In this document: piece after piece, positions 12,659 to 22,093 of the stretch
How positions within the stretch are numbered: the first letter of the stretch is position 1
Layout of the letters: every line of letters begins with the position of its first letter
Assembly: GCA_019235445.1 (NCBI GenBank)
Contig: JAFAKL010000391.1
Span: forward strand, 1-35,821
DNA from: Verrucomicrobiota bacterium
Lineage (GTDB): Bacteria > Verrucomicrobiota > Verrucomicrobiia > Chthoniobacterales > JAFAMB01
Direction of reading: 5' to 3'
DNA: 35,821 nt
The notes under the pieces: generated by a model
The model's input: the letters and a program-made list of their open reading frames with translations, nothing else
Databases searched by the model: none
Told to the model about the DNA's origin: nothing
Made by a program: the position numbers and the translations under genes

Positions 12659-13546
12659 TCATTGTAATTTGAGGTGTCCTGCCAATGCGTAGGCAAGTTC
12701 CCGGTGGACTTGTTCGGGCCATTCACCCAATTGGGGTCCCAGCCGGTCGCACAATTCCCCGAGGTTGTCGGTCCCGGCCGATCGCACCAGGATTTCCGCA
12801 CGTTCAACGAACTCGCGAGTCTCTCGACAGAACTCGGCGATTTCCGATCCCTTCTTTAGGGGCCAGTGACAGCTGACGTAAAGGTCGATATCCAGATGTT
12901 CAATGAACTGGCTGGTAAGAAGATAAGTCTCCGGATAGAGGTAGGTCGGACATAAGGTGGGCTGACCTTCGAGGCTTCGATAGAGAGCACCTTGAATTGC
13001 GTCTCCGCCCAACAAAGTACGGTGTTTGTGATCAAGAATCCCAAGGTGGCCTTTGCTATGGCCGGGAAGGGAAAGGATTTCCAGATCCCAATCCGGGCCC
13101 AAGCGAAGGCGCTCTCCTCCGCGAAACGTAAGTTCGACCGGTTGAGCTTCGCCGAGATCCTTCAAAATACCGCTTTTAACATCTTCAGGATAAAACACGC
13201 CATGCGGTCTGTAGGCATCGTACCTCGTAGCGAAAAGTGTTTCCGGATGGTCAATCTGAGATCGGTCCGCATCGCCACAGCAAAGGGTGGCTCTTGGAGA
13301 CCAACGCTTCATTCCCGCGTTTCCACCCACATGATCTGAATCGGGATGAGTGTTTACGATGTAGCGTAACTGCTCGGGCCGAAATTGCAGCCGCTCGAGC
13401 GCCGGCAGAATAAGGTCGTTGACGTGGTATGAGCAGCCGGTATCGAGCAGGAGGCTGGCCCACTCGCCGACCAGCAACGGCAGATAGATCGGTCGCTTTC
13501 CGACGGCGCCATCCAGGAGATAGACGGAATCGAAGAGTTGAATCAT
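12659..13546 (-). CDS. MBL-fold metallohydrolase
   Basis: 295 aa with IVNTHPDSDHVGGNAG, LSLPGHSKGHLGIL, LLGGDAI and VSCHWPL, typical metallo-beta-lactamase-fold motifs. Confidence 0.88.
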   Translation of the reverse strand: MIQLFDSVYLLDGAVGKRPIYLPLLVGEWASLLLDTGCSYHVNDLILPALERLQFRPEQLRYIVNTHPDSDHVGGNAGMKRWSPRATLCCGDADRSQIDHPETLFATRYDAYRPHGVFYPEDVKSGILKDLGEAQPVELTFRGGERLRLGPDWDLEILSLPGHSKGHLGILDHKHRTLLGGDAIQGALYRSLEGQPTLCPTYLYPETYLLTSQFIEHLDIDLYVSCHWPLKKGSEIAEFCRETREFVERAEILVRSAGTDNLGELCDRLGPQLGEWPEQVHRELAYALAGHLKLQ

Positions 13547-13726
13547 TTCGGCCCTTCCGAAGGCTCCGAGATCCCTCTAAATACAGTGTTAAGCGACAAT
13601 GTTTGCATTCCACGACGTTATGCTTGACGTTAAGAAAAATGGCAAGCCTTAACAAGATCCGCGCGGGCGATCGCTCAATTGTTAGCCGCTTAACTAAGAT
13701 TGCGCTAGTAGCACAAGCTCCCTATC

Positions 13727-16225
13727 TTAATCTAAAAGATCGCGGACCTTTTTCGCCAATGCGTGGATGGTGAAGGGTTTTTGCAGGAACGCAACTTCGG
13801 CGTTAAATACACCGTGACGTACCACGATATCGTCTGTATGGCCACTCTGAAAGAGTACCTTTATACCCGGGTCGCGGCCCCCAATCGCTTCGACCAACTC
13901 CCGACCGCTCAGTCCCGGCATAACCACATCGGTTAAGAGCAGATCGATCTTCGCTCGGGTACTACTTACCAGATTTAATGCCTCCTCCGCATCGGAGGCT
14001 TGTACCACCTGGTAACCCAGGGATTCTAAAAGCAAAGCCGTAACTTCACGAACGGAAGCCTCGTCTTCGACTAACAGGATAGTTTCATTGCCTTTAACCG
14101 GCTTAGAGGATGGCTTGAGCGCCAATCCTTCCGAGGACCCTGCGAATGCGGGTAAGTAGATGGTGAATGTGGTGCCGACCTCCGGTCGGCTTTCCACGGT
14201 CAGGTGCCCCCCGCATTGCTTGACGATACCGTCCACGACCGAAAGGCCAAGTCCCGTGCTGTCTTTTTTCGTGCTAAAGAAAGGCTCAAAGATTTGCCCC
14301 TGTATTCCCGGCGTCATGCCGCACCCGGTGTCTGTGACAGCCAAGCGCACGTAACCCCCCGGCCGCCGTTCCAGGCGGATACTTGGGAAAGCGGCTTCGA
14401 ACTCTACATTGCGTGCTTCGATCAATATCTCACCGCCCTGGGGCATGGCGTCGCGGGAGTTCAGAGCTAGGTTCATTAAAATCTGATTGATTTGCCCGGG
14501 GTCGACCTTCACTCGGCGCAGACCAGGCGATACAATCATTGTCAAGCGCACGTCCTCACCGATAAGTCGACGCAAAAGACTCTGTGATTCGGTCATCACC
14601 GACCCCAAGTCCAAAACCCTGGGCTCAACCACTTGTCTGCGTCCGAAAGCCAGCAATTGCGTGGTCAAAGCGGCGGCTCGCTCAGCGGCCTGGTTGATCT
14701 CAGCAACCGATGCTCGCAGTCGTTCTGGCGACGGGGAAGATGATGCAAGTAGCTCGCTGTGACCGAAGATGATCGAAAGCAGGTTGTTAAAGTCGTGAGC
14801 CACCCCGCCTGCCAACCTCCCTATGGCCTCCATCTTTTGCGACTGCTGCAGCTGCGTCTCAAGCCGACGCTTTTCGGTAATGTCCTCCGCCACGCCCGCA
14901 AGCCGAATCACCAGACCCGCAGCGTCGCGCACAGGAAATGCCCGGTCGCGAATCCATCGCTCGGAAAAATCTGGCCGAACGATGCGGTATTCGAGCTCAT
15001 AGGGAACGCCCGCCTGCGCCTGGAGGGTAGCAAGAACCTGCGGGCGATCGTCCGGATGGATGGCGTCAAGAAAAGATTGAGGTTGTTCCATCAGGCTTGT
15101 ACAGGTGCGGCCCCAAATCGTTTCGTAAGCGGGACTAATGTATAGCACCTCTTTTTTGGCCAAATCGGTCATCCAGAAGACTTCGCTGATGTTTTCCGCC
15201 AACTGGCGGAAACGCTCTTCGCTTTCGCGCAAATTCATCTCTGCCCATTTGCTCTGGATACCCAACGCCAGTGAGTCAGCAATGGCCGCTAGCGTCCTGA
15301 TCGTCGCTTCAGGCAATTCCTTGCGGGTAAAGACTGCCATAACACCCACCAACCGCTCTTCGACGATTAACGGGTAGCCCGCAAATGCCGCGACGCCTTC
15401 GCGCCGCGCCCAATCATGTTCTCGCCTGCTCAGCTCACTTTCGATCGCATGGGTTCGATAAGGCCTAAGTACTGTCGCGATGTGCCCAACGATTGCCAGG
15501 CCAGGCTCAACTCCTTGCGGGAGCATCTCTGGAGCGGCGCTAGCTCGCAGCTCCAAAGCAGTGCGGTTGCGCTCCTTCACGCTCCAGATGCGCGCCAAAG
15601 CAGCGTCGAGCTGCTTCACCATCGACTCAGCGCATGATTGAAGCATCTCACCTAAGCCACAGCGGCGCGTCAAGGCCACGCCTACCGCGCCTGCTAACTC
15701 CGCTAGCCGGCTCTTCTCGTTAAGTTCAAAATTCTTATTCGCCAGCTCGTCGACTAAAGGCTGGCTGTATTCATGTAACACATCCAATTCCGCATGGGCC
15801 GCGTTGCGCCGGGGCGGCCCGGTCCGGGCGCGGGCTCTGTCAACCGTCGTGCGTAGGGTGCCTAAAATAGTGCCTCCGGAGGATGGCTTGCGCAGGTAGG
15901 CATCCGCCCCCAGATCAAGCGCCAGCTTCTCGTCCTTTCGGGAGCAATAAATCGCGGTGTAACAGATAAAAGGTATTTTGTCCCAGCGGTTATCCCGGCG
16001 GATCTCCCGGCAAAGCCTGAAACCGTCCAAATTGGGCATAAGCAGGTCGGAGATTATGGCGTCCACCGGACCGTCCTTCAAAACCTCAAGAGCTTGGTGG
16101 CCATCTCCGGCGACAAGAACCGCATGACCTTCGGCTTCCAGGACTGCGCGCAGAAGCTTGCAGCTGGAGGCGTTGTCGTCCGCGATCAGAATTTTAATAG
16201 GAACCATAATCAATATATATAACAC
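13727..16225 (-). CDS. Hybrid histidine kinase (REC-GAF-PAS-HisKA-HATPase-REC)
   Basis: N-terminal REC KILIADDNASSCKLLRAVLEAEGHAV...DAIISDLLMPNLDGF; HisKA GRLAGGVAHDFNNLLSIIFGHSELL; HATPase DTGCGM and TGLGLSVVDGIVKQ; C-terminal REC ILLVEDEASVREV...LLLTDVVMPGLSGREL. Confidence 0.94.
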   Translation of the reverse strand: MLYILIMVPIKILIADDNASSCKLLRAVLEAEGHAVLVAGDGHQALEVLKDGPVDAIISDLLMPNLDGFRLCREIRRDNRWDKIPFICYTAIYCSRKDEKLALDLGADAYLRKPSSGGTILGTLRTTVDRARARTGPPRRNAAHAELDVLHEYSQPLVDELANKNFELNEKSRLAELAGAVGVALTRRCGLGEMLQSCAESMVKQLDAALARIWSVKERNRTALELRASAAPEMLPQGVEPGLAIVGHIATVLRPYRTHAIESELSRREHDWARREGVAAFAGYPLIVEERLVGVMAVFTRKELPEATIRTLAAIADSLALGIQSKWAEMNLRESEERFRQLAENISEVFWMTDLAKKEVLYISPAYETIWGRTCTSLMEQPQSFLDAIHPDDRPQVLATLQAQAGVPYELEYRIVRPDFSERWIRDRAFPVRDAAGLVIRLAGVAEDITEKRRLETQLQQSQKMEAIGRLAGGVAHDFNNLLSIIFGHSELLASSSPSPERLRASVAEINQAAERAAALTTQLLAFGRRQVVEPRVLDLGSVMTESQSLLRRLIGEDVRLTMIVSPGLRRVKVDPGQINQILMNLALNSRDAMPQGGEILIEARNVEFEAAFPSIRLERRPGGYVRLAVTDTGCGMTPGIQGQIFEPFFSTKKDSTGLGLSVVDGIVKQCGGHLTVESRPEVGTTFTIYLPAFAGSSEGLALKPSSKPVKGNETILLVEDEASVREVTALLLESLGYQVVQASDAEEALNLVSSTRAKIDLLLTDVVMPGLSGRELVEAIGGRDPGIKVLFQSGHTDDIVVRHGVFNAEVAFLQKPFTIHALAKKVRDLLD

Positions 16226-16551
16226 TCTTCCAATAGCTCACGAGGTGCAACCACCTTAAACTCAAAATTCCGAAATAGCGCCGGAACCGTGACTTGGGGA
16301 GGAAAAGACGCTTGGTTACTGAAAGTGGTAATTCCACAAATCGTTGATCGTCAACATCTTACGTCACAAACTGATGAGACGGGGCACTAGTTCCTGGAGA
16401 TTCAGCCAGCGTACTTGCGACTTGGCAAGCGCCACGGCGAAGGCTAACCTGATCGTATCAGTGCATGGATTGACATTCTCTGGATCACTGCGGGCCTGGG
16501 ATGCCAAGGGTGAGTCTCATTGGCGCCCAAGTTAAGGTATAACAGAAAAGA

Positions 16552-17808
16552 TTGCGGGAAGTGATAGATTCGGAAATTCCTCCTGAAGACGCTATTGCCG
16601 CGCTCGTCGCGTTGGCCAACTCGTTCCTGCCCAGGTCAAACCTTTCAAGACTCTCTGCTCCTCCGACGGGCGCAGAAACAAAGGCGAGCAGCGCCCTCAC
16701 TCAAGAGCATTACCGACTCCTGATTGATCAACTTCCGGTGGCCACTTTCATGGCGTGGTTTAAAAACGGGCGCTGCGAGCTTTACGTAAGCTCCTACATT
16801 GAGACGCTGCTAGGATACACAGCGGCCGAATGGTCCGAAAATCCGATACTCTGGTATCAACGGCTGCACCCCGATGACCGGCAACGGTGGAACGAGGAAT
16901 TCGCATGGACGGTCGCATCTGCGCAGCCATTCCGGGGCGACTACCGATTCCTCGCCAGGGACGGCCGCCTTGTTTGGATTCACGGCGAAGTAAAGGTAAT
17001 CTATGACGAAACGGGCCTGCCTTTTATGCACGGCATAGGCTATGACATTACCGAACTAAAACTCATCGAAGATGGCTTGCGTGAGTCGCGCGAAGAAGCG
17101 CAGCGTGCCAGCCGCGCTAAGAGCGAATTCCTTACCCGTGCCAGTCATGAGTTGAGGACACCCCTCAACATTATCATGGGCTTCGCCGAATTCTTGCTTG
17201 AGGTCCAGTTGGATCCTCTTGACCCCAAACGCGAGGAGTACCTCCAGGAGATCTATAGTAGCGGCAAACAGCTGCTCGGATTGATCGATGACCTCCTTGA
17301 TCTGGCACAAGTCGAGGCAGGTAAGATGGATTTGAGGCTCGACAAATTCTTCGTTGGGGTGGCCGTAGAGAACGTCTGTGCCGGAGCCAAGACTGTTGCT
17401 CTCAAGCGCAAAATCAACATCGACGTCGCTGTTTCGCCAGAGATCGGGGAAGTTACTCTCGACCAGCAAAAGTTTAAGCAGATCCTCTACAACCTGCTAT
17501 CCAACGCCATTAAATTTACCGAGGCGGGGGGCCTGGTGACAATCCGCGTTCTGCCCCAAGACGCCCAGCACTTTAAGTTGGTGGTCAAGGACAATGGCAT
17601 CGGGATCAAATCAGAGGACATGCCACGGCTCTTCCAGTATTTTGAACAGCTGGACTGCGGCCCCTCACGGCGTTACGAGGGTTCTGGCTTAGGTTTGGCT
17701 CTCACGAAAGGGTTGGCCGAACTCCAGGGCGGAACCATCTCGATCGACAGCCATCACGGGGTCGGCACAACGGTTTCGGTTGTGCTTCCCAAACAGATTC
17801 CGGATTGA
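16552..17808 (+). CDS. PAS-domain sensor histidine kinase
   Basis: PAS (YVSSYIETLLGYTAAEWSENPILWYQRLHPDDRQRW...GIGYDITELK); HisKA SEFLTRASHELRTPLNIIMGFAEFLLE; HATPase DNGIGIK and GSGLGLALTKGLAELQGG. TTG start; the exact start is uncertain. Confidence 0.9.
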   Translation: MREVIDSEIPPEDAIAALVALANSFLPRSNLSRLSAPPTGAETKASSALTQEHYRLLIDQLPVATFMAWFKNGRCELYVSSYIETLLGYTAAEWSENPILWYQRLHPDDRQRWNEEFAWTVASAQPFRGDYRFLARDGRLVWIHGEVKVIYDETGLPFMHGIGYDITELKLIEDGLRESREEAQRASRAKSEFLTRASHELRTPLNIIMGFAEFLLEVQLDPLDPKREEYLQEIYSSGKQLLGLIDDLLDLAQVEAGKMDLRLDKFFVGVAVENVCAGAKTVALKRKINIDVAVSPEIGEVTLDQQKFKQILYNLLSNAIKFTEAGGLVTIRVLPQDAQHFKLVVKDNGIGIKSEDMPRLFQYFEQLDCGPSRRYEGSGLGLALTKGLAELQGGTISIDSHHGVGTTVSVVLPKQIPD

Positions 17809-17813
17809 TGGTA

Positions 17814-18497
17814 TCAGCCAAAGATCGAGGGGCCGCAATCGAGCAGCGCTGGGTCGAGTTCCCGCTCCATCGCATCGAACATCTGGTCAACGAAATCGGT
17901 CAACGCATCGGAGGCGGCCATCGCCGCATTGATACGGCGACTGCTAATCGCATCGAGCACAGCAAGGTGGCAGTCGATGGTCGGTTCAAAGTCAGCGCCG
18001 CTCTGGACCTGGGTGTGGTAAATCCAACCGATCCGTCGAAAAATGGTGTGCAACGGCCGAAGCGTGTGCTCGAGAAATGTCTCTCCGGCAGCGTTCAGGA
18101 TGATCTGGTCTATCCGCTGGTCGAAAAGATTGAAGTCGGAGATAGTCATTTTTTCGCGCTGATCCCGCAGAGCACGAGTGAGATGGATGATCTGATTGCG
18201 GTGAGAGGGCCCGGCGTGCTCAGCCGCGAGTCGAACCACGAAACGCTCTATGTCGCGCCTCAGCTGCAACAGGACGCGCTCTCGGGTAAGATCGATTGGC
18301 GCGATCTGGAGTCCATGTCGCGGGCGAACAACGATCAGCGTATCGGCCGCCAGCCGGCTGACTGCCTGATGCACTGGTGTTCGCCCGAACCCGGTCATTT
18401 CTTGCAAATCCTGCAGGGCGAGAAAGCTTCCGGGCTTGAGTTCGCACCTGACGATCAGATCTTCGATTCGCTCGCAGGCGAGATCGAAAAGGTTCAC
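17814..18497 (-). CDS. GntR family transcriptional regulator, FCD type (start uncertain)
   Basis: wHTH region LFDLACERIEDLIVRCELKPGSFLALQDLQEMTGFGRTPVHQAVSRLAADTLIVVRPRHGLQIAPI followed by an FCD-like helical domain. The annotated start is GTG 18497, but the frame is open upstream to 18647. Confidence 0.87.
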   Translation of the reverse strand: MNLFDLACERIEDLIVRCELKPGSFLALQDLQEMTGFGRTPVHQAVSRLAADTLIVVRPRHGLQIAPIDLTRERVLLQLRRDIERFVVRLAAEHAGPSHRNQIIHLTRALRDQREKMTISDFNLFDQRIDQIILNAAGETFLEHTLRPLHTIFRRIGWIYHTQVQSGADFEPTIDCHLAVLDAISSRRINAAMAASDALTDFVDQMFDAMERELDPALLDCGPSIFG

Positions 18498-18673
18498 TCG
18501 ATTACGCCGGAGCGATGGCGGCGAGGCGTTCTCTGCAACACGGCGGCTCTGTTGCGACTGTTTCCGGCGCGCTTTGGGCGGCTTTCCTTTGTTCGACGTT
18601 CTGGCATGCTCAACTTCAACTCTCGTTGCCAGGCTGGGTTTGCCACTTTAATTAAACAGGTTGGATGGCATTT

Positions 18674-19873
18674 TTAGAGGGAGCTCCTACGAACATGGAG
18701 GTCTGAACGTTTAAAAACGGCAGGCTGGAGATCGAGGCACAGACCGACTCCTTCCATGGGATAGACAAACCCGCCCTCGATCTGCGGAACGGCTGTGACA
18801 AGTTCCCGATACCAGCCGGTGTAGAAAGCGCGGACCGACTCTTGGATCAGAGTATTGGGTTGGCTGAACGATGCGTGGACCCCAGCGGCGAATCCGACCG
18901 GACCGGTGCAATCATGAGGCGCGAATGGCCGATGCCACGTTTCTGCCAAGGCCGCGATCTTGCGACCTTCGGTCAGCCCTCCGGTCCAGCATAGATCCAC
19001 CATGGCGACATGAATGGCGTCGCGCTCGAAAAACTCCTTATACGCCCATCGAGAGCCGAGCGTTTCGCTGGCGTAGACCCAGACGTCCGTCGAGCTGGCG
19101 TATTCGGCCAGTGATTGGGGTGAGTTCATCCGGATCGGGTCCTCGAACCAGGCAGGGGTGTAGGGCGCCAGTGCTTTGGCGATCTTTTTGGCCGTGGGCA
19201 GATTCCACAGACTGTGAAATTCGACCATGATTTCCATACGATCGCCCACCGCGTGGCGAATCTTTTCGAAAGGCGCGATTCCTGCCTTCATCTGTTCGGC
19301 GGTGATATGCAGGCCGCCGGTTTCTTGCGCTGCCGGATCAAATGGCCAGATTTTCATGGCCGTAATTCCTTCCTCGAGGAGGTTCTCAGCTAATACGTCC
19401 GCCCGGTTCATAAAGGCAAAGAGGTCTTCATACGGGCCTTCCTGCTCAGAATAATTCCAGGTGTCGACCGGACGGATGTTTCTCCCGCGAACGTAACGAT
19501 ATCCAGCGCAAGTGTTGTAGACCCGCACCTTGTCGTGGCAGAGCCCGCCGAGCAGTTGATGAACTGGCTGGCTGGCGACTTTCCCGAACAAGTCCCACAG
19601 GGCGAGATCGATAGCGGAGGCGGCACGATATTCCACCCCGGTCGAGGACTGGGCTACCGGCAGATTTACCAACTCCCTATTAAGGCGCTCGATCTGCAAC
19701 GGATCGTGCTCGAGGAGGCGTTCTGCCAGCGTTTCATGAATATGGGCCTCCACCGCTGCGGCGCCATAGAAGGTCTCACCGAGACCAATGATCCCGGCGT
19801 CGGTGCAGACTCTTACCCACAAGAGGTTGTAGAACTGGTCGAGCCTTATCGTTTCCAGGGAGGTGATCTTCAT
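18674..19873 (-). CDS. Mandelate racemase/muconate lactonizing enzyme family protein
   Basis: 399 aa: ASAIDLALWDLFGKVASQPVHQLLGG, MVEFHSLWNLPTAKKIAKAL, WFEDPIRMNS, VYASETLGSRWAYKEF, MVDLCWTGGLTEGRKIAALAE, FAPHDCTGPVGFAAGVH. Confidence 0.88.
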   Translation of the reverse strand: MKITSLETIRLDQFYNLLWVRVCTDAGIIGLGETFYGAAAVEAHIHETLAERLLEHDPLQIERLNRELVNLPVAQSSTGVEYRAASAIDLALWDLFGKVASQPVHQLLGGLCHDKVRVYNTCAGYRYVRGRNIRPVDTWNYSEQEGPYEDLFAFMNRADVLAENLLEEGITAMKIWPFDPAAQETGGLHITAEQMKAGIAPFEKIRHAVGDRMEIMVEFHSLWNLPTAKKIAKALAPYTPAWFEDPIRMNSPQSLAEYASSTDVWVYASETLGSRWAYKEFFERDAIHVAMVDLCWTGGLTEGRKIAALAETWHRPFAPHDCTGPVGFAAGVHASFSQPNTLIQESVRAFYTGWYRELVTAVPQIEGGFVYPMEGVGLCLDLQPAVFKRSDLHVRRSSL

Positions 19874-19930
19874 AAGGGGGACTGGGGCCGCTCACGATTT
19901 TATCCATGTTTTTGCTTGCGGCGCAAAAAA

Positions 19931-19949
19931 ATATATCACGATATATCAC
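19931..19949. promoter_or_regulatory. Palindrome/direct repeat in the divergent promoter region (candidate GntR operator)
   Basis: ATATATC-AC-GATATAT (19931-19946) is a perfect 7-2-7 palindrome. ATATATCAC is also directly repeated (19931-19939, 19941-19949). It lies between the minus-strand enolase gene and the plus-strand ABC operon. Confidence 0.5.
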
Positions 19950-19987
19950 CTAGATTTTTCGGCCGCTCCCCTCAAAGCGATTCGATC

Positions 19988-20956
19988 ATGAGCTCCCCAG
20001 ACCGCTTCTCCCACGCGCTCCGATTCCTCCACCATCTAGGGGCCGTCTGGATTGCTGTGATCCTGCTTTACGTCGTCTCGGGACTGATTTCTCCAGGTAT
20101 GTTTCAGGTCAGTCAGGCCCTGAACATCTTGCAGATCGCCGCCTTTCTCGGGATTGTGGCCATCGGACAGACTCTGGCTCTGTTGGTCGGCGGTATCGAT
20201 CTCTCCGTGGCCGGAGTTGTCACCATGTCCAACATCGTTGTCACCAGCCTCATGGTAGGCCGGTCTGAAACCATGGTACCGGCCCTCTTAATTTCTCTTC
20301 TCCTGGCCGCGGCTGTTGGATTTATCAATGGATCACTAATCACCCTGGCCCGCGTGACGCCGCTGGTGGCTACCTTAGGAACGAATTCGATCCTTTTCGG
20401 CGCCGCCTTAGTGTACACCGGCGGTGCGCCCCATGGGTCGATCTCGCCGGGGTTCGCGGTCTTTGGGCAGGGGCATCTCCTGGGCTTGCCGGTCAGCACG
20501 ATCTGCTGGCTGACCATCGGCGTGGCGATGGCTTGGGTGACACGCCAGACCACCTTCGGGCGCAGACTTTATGCGGTCGGAGCGAATCCGGCCGCCGCCC
20601 GACTGATGGGGATTCCCGTTTCTGCTATATTAATTTCTACCTACGTTCTGAGTAGTGTGATGGCCTGCCTGGGAGGACTCTTGCTTACTTCCTACATCGG
20701 TTCGCCTAGTCTCGGAATCGGGGATCAATTCCTGCTGACATCGGTCGCTGCCGTAGTGGTTGGCGGAACCGCCTTAAGCGGCGGGTTGGGCAGCGTCCTC
20801 GGAACAATCGGAGGCGCCATCTTTATTACCGAACTTAATAGTTTTACTAACATCGTGCGCGTCTCGACAGGCACCCAATTTGTCCTTCAAGGCGCAGTCA
20901 TAGCTTTGAGCGTCTTGATATACCACCTGGTCGGCAGCAAAAGAATCAGCAGTTAA
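19988..20956 (+). CDS. Sugar ABC transporter permease (RbsC-like)
   Basis: ATG 19988 gives MSSPDRFSHALRFLHHLGAVWIAVILLYVVSGLISPGMF...GQTLALLVGGIDLSVAGVVTMSN...AVVVGGTALSGGLGSVLGTIGGAIFI. The longer supplied ORF (19535) runs antisense through the divergent enolase gene and is unlikely to be the true start. Confidence 0.92.
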   Translation: MSSPDRFSHALRFLHHLGAVWIAVILLYVVSGLISPGMFQVSQALNILQIAAFLGIVAIGQTLALLVGGIDLSVAGVVTMSNIVVTSLMVGRSETMVPALLISLLLAAAVGFINGSLITLARVTPLVATLGTNSILFGAALVYTGGAPHGSISPGFAVFGQGHLLGLPVSTICWLTIGVAMAWVTRQTTFGRRLYAVGANPAAARLMGIPVSAILISTYVLSSVMACLGGLLLTSYIGSPSLGIGDQFLLTSVAAVVVGGTALSGGLGSVLGTIGGAIFITELNSFTNIVRVSTGTQFVLQGAVIALSVLIYHLVGSKRISS

Positions 20957-20983
20957 CAAACCCCAACAAACAGAGATCGAATT

Positions 20984-22093
20984 ATGGCAATCAAAAAAAA
21001 TGTCTATGTGGTGACCCGGCGGCAGGCTATCCGCCTGAGCGCGGGCGCGCTTGGATTTGCGGCGTTCTCCCGAGTCTTCCCGGCGTACGGAGCGGATGCG
21101 ATCAGCAGTGCCAAAATCACCGCAGCCGGTGAAACAGTGAGCGGTAGCAAATACAAGAAAAAGGGTCCGTATCGAATTGGTTTCAGCAACGGGTTTTCCG
21201 GCAACACTTGGCGAACGGAAATGTTGCATTCGATGAAACAGGAAGCCTCCCAGCACCAGGATCTGGCTGATTTAATTATTGTCGACGGGCAGGGCGATAT
21301 TTCCAAACAGGTCAACGACGTCGAGAATCTCATCTCCCAGAATGTTGACGCGATCCTATGTATTGCGAACTCCAGTTCGGCGGTGGCGCCCGTGCTACGC
21401 GATGTCACCAAGCAGGGGGTCGTGACCATCCCGTTTAACCTGCCCGTGGAAGGCGAAGCTTGGACGGCCTATATCGGCACCGATCCAGAGAAAAAAGGGT
21501 TCACTCTCGGAAAATGGCTGCGACAGGCATCGGGTGACTCCGGGAAGATCGTGGCCTTAGGTGGACTACCAGGTAACTCCTATACGGCCAGCGCATGGGC
21601 CGGCGCGCAGAAGGCGTTCGAGGGTGGCCAAATCCAGGTCCTGGCCTTTCGGGACGCCTACTGGGAGGAAGATCGAGCCAAAGTTGTCATGGCGGACCTG
21701 ATCGCCGCCTATCCGCAAATCGACGGCGTTTGGTGTGACGGTTCTCAGGACGCCGCCGGCGCGATGAAGGCCTTGCTGGCGGCTAAAAGGCCTTTAGTAC
21801 CGGTGACCGGAGACGATTACAATGGGCTGTTGAAGCTTTATCAGGAACAGAGCGGCAACTATCCGAAATTCAAAATTGGACTCTTGTCCGAACCAACTTG
21901 GGAAGGTGTCGTCGCGCTACGGACAACCCTCAAGTTGCTGAACGGCGAGGATGTTCCCAAACGCCAGATCATTGAGCCCCGACTTATTACTTCGGAAAAT
22001 TATAAGGACTATATCCGCCCGGGCTTGCCTGATGGAGTCTTTGTCGATACGGATTTGTCAGATGACGAGCTGAAAACGTTGTTCAAATCGTGA
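20984..22093 (+). CDS. Sugar ABC transporter substrate-binding protein (RbsB-like) with twin-arginine-like signal
   Basis: N-terminus TRRQAIRLSAGALGFAAFSRVFPAYG; periplasmic-binding motifs YRIGFSNGFSGNTWRTEMLHSMKQEA, ISQNVDAILCIANSSSAVAPVLRDVTKQGVVTIPFN and DGVWCDGSQDAAGAMKAL. Confidence 0.9.
   Translation: MAIKKNVYVVTRRQAIRLSAGALGFAAFSRVFPAYGADAISSAKITAAGETVSGSKYKKKGPYRIGFSNGFSGNTWRTEMLHSMKQEASQHQDLADLIIVDGQGDISKQVNDVENLISQNVDAILCIANSSSAVAPVLRDVTKQGVVTIPFNLPVEGEAWTAYIGTDPEKKGFTLGKWLRQASGDSGKIVALGGLPGNSYTASAWAGAQKAFEGGQIQVLAFRDAYWEEDRAKVVMADLIAAYPQIDGVWCDGSQDAAGAMKALLAAKRPLVPVTGDDYNGLLKLYQEQSGNYPKFKIGLLSEPTWEGVVALRTTLKLLNGEDVPKRQIIEPRLITSENYKDYIRPGLPDGVFVDTDLSDDELKTLFKS

Noticed and set aside
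12811-12820. ACTCGCGAGT palindrome resembling the kdp enhancer half-sites
   Set aside because: Inside the MBL coding region, lacks the N5 spacer of the 24712/24744 sites, and no sigma54 element is nearby.
17805-18677. 290-aa plus-strand ORF opposite the GntR gene
   Set aside because: Antisense shadow of a clearly recognisable GntR/FCD protein; no family motifs of its own.
19535-19987. N-terminal extension of the RbsC-like ORF
   Set aside because: Runs antisense through the divergent enolase-superfamily gene and the intergenic operator; ATG 19988 gives a normal permease N-terminus.
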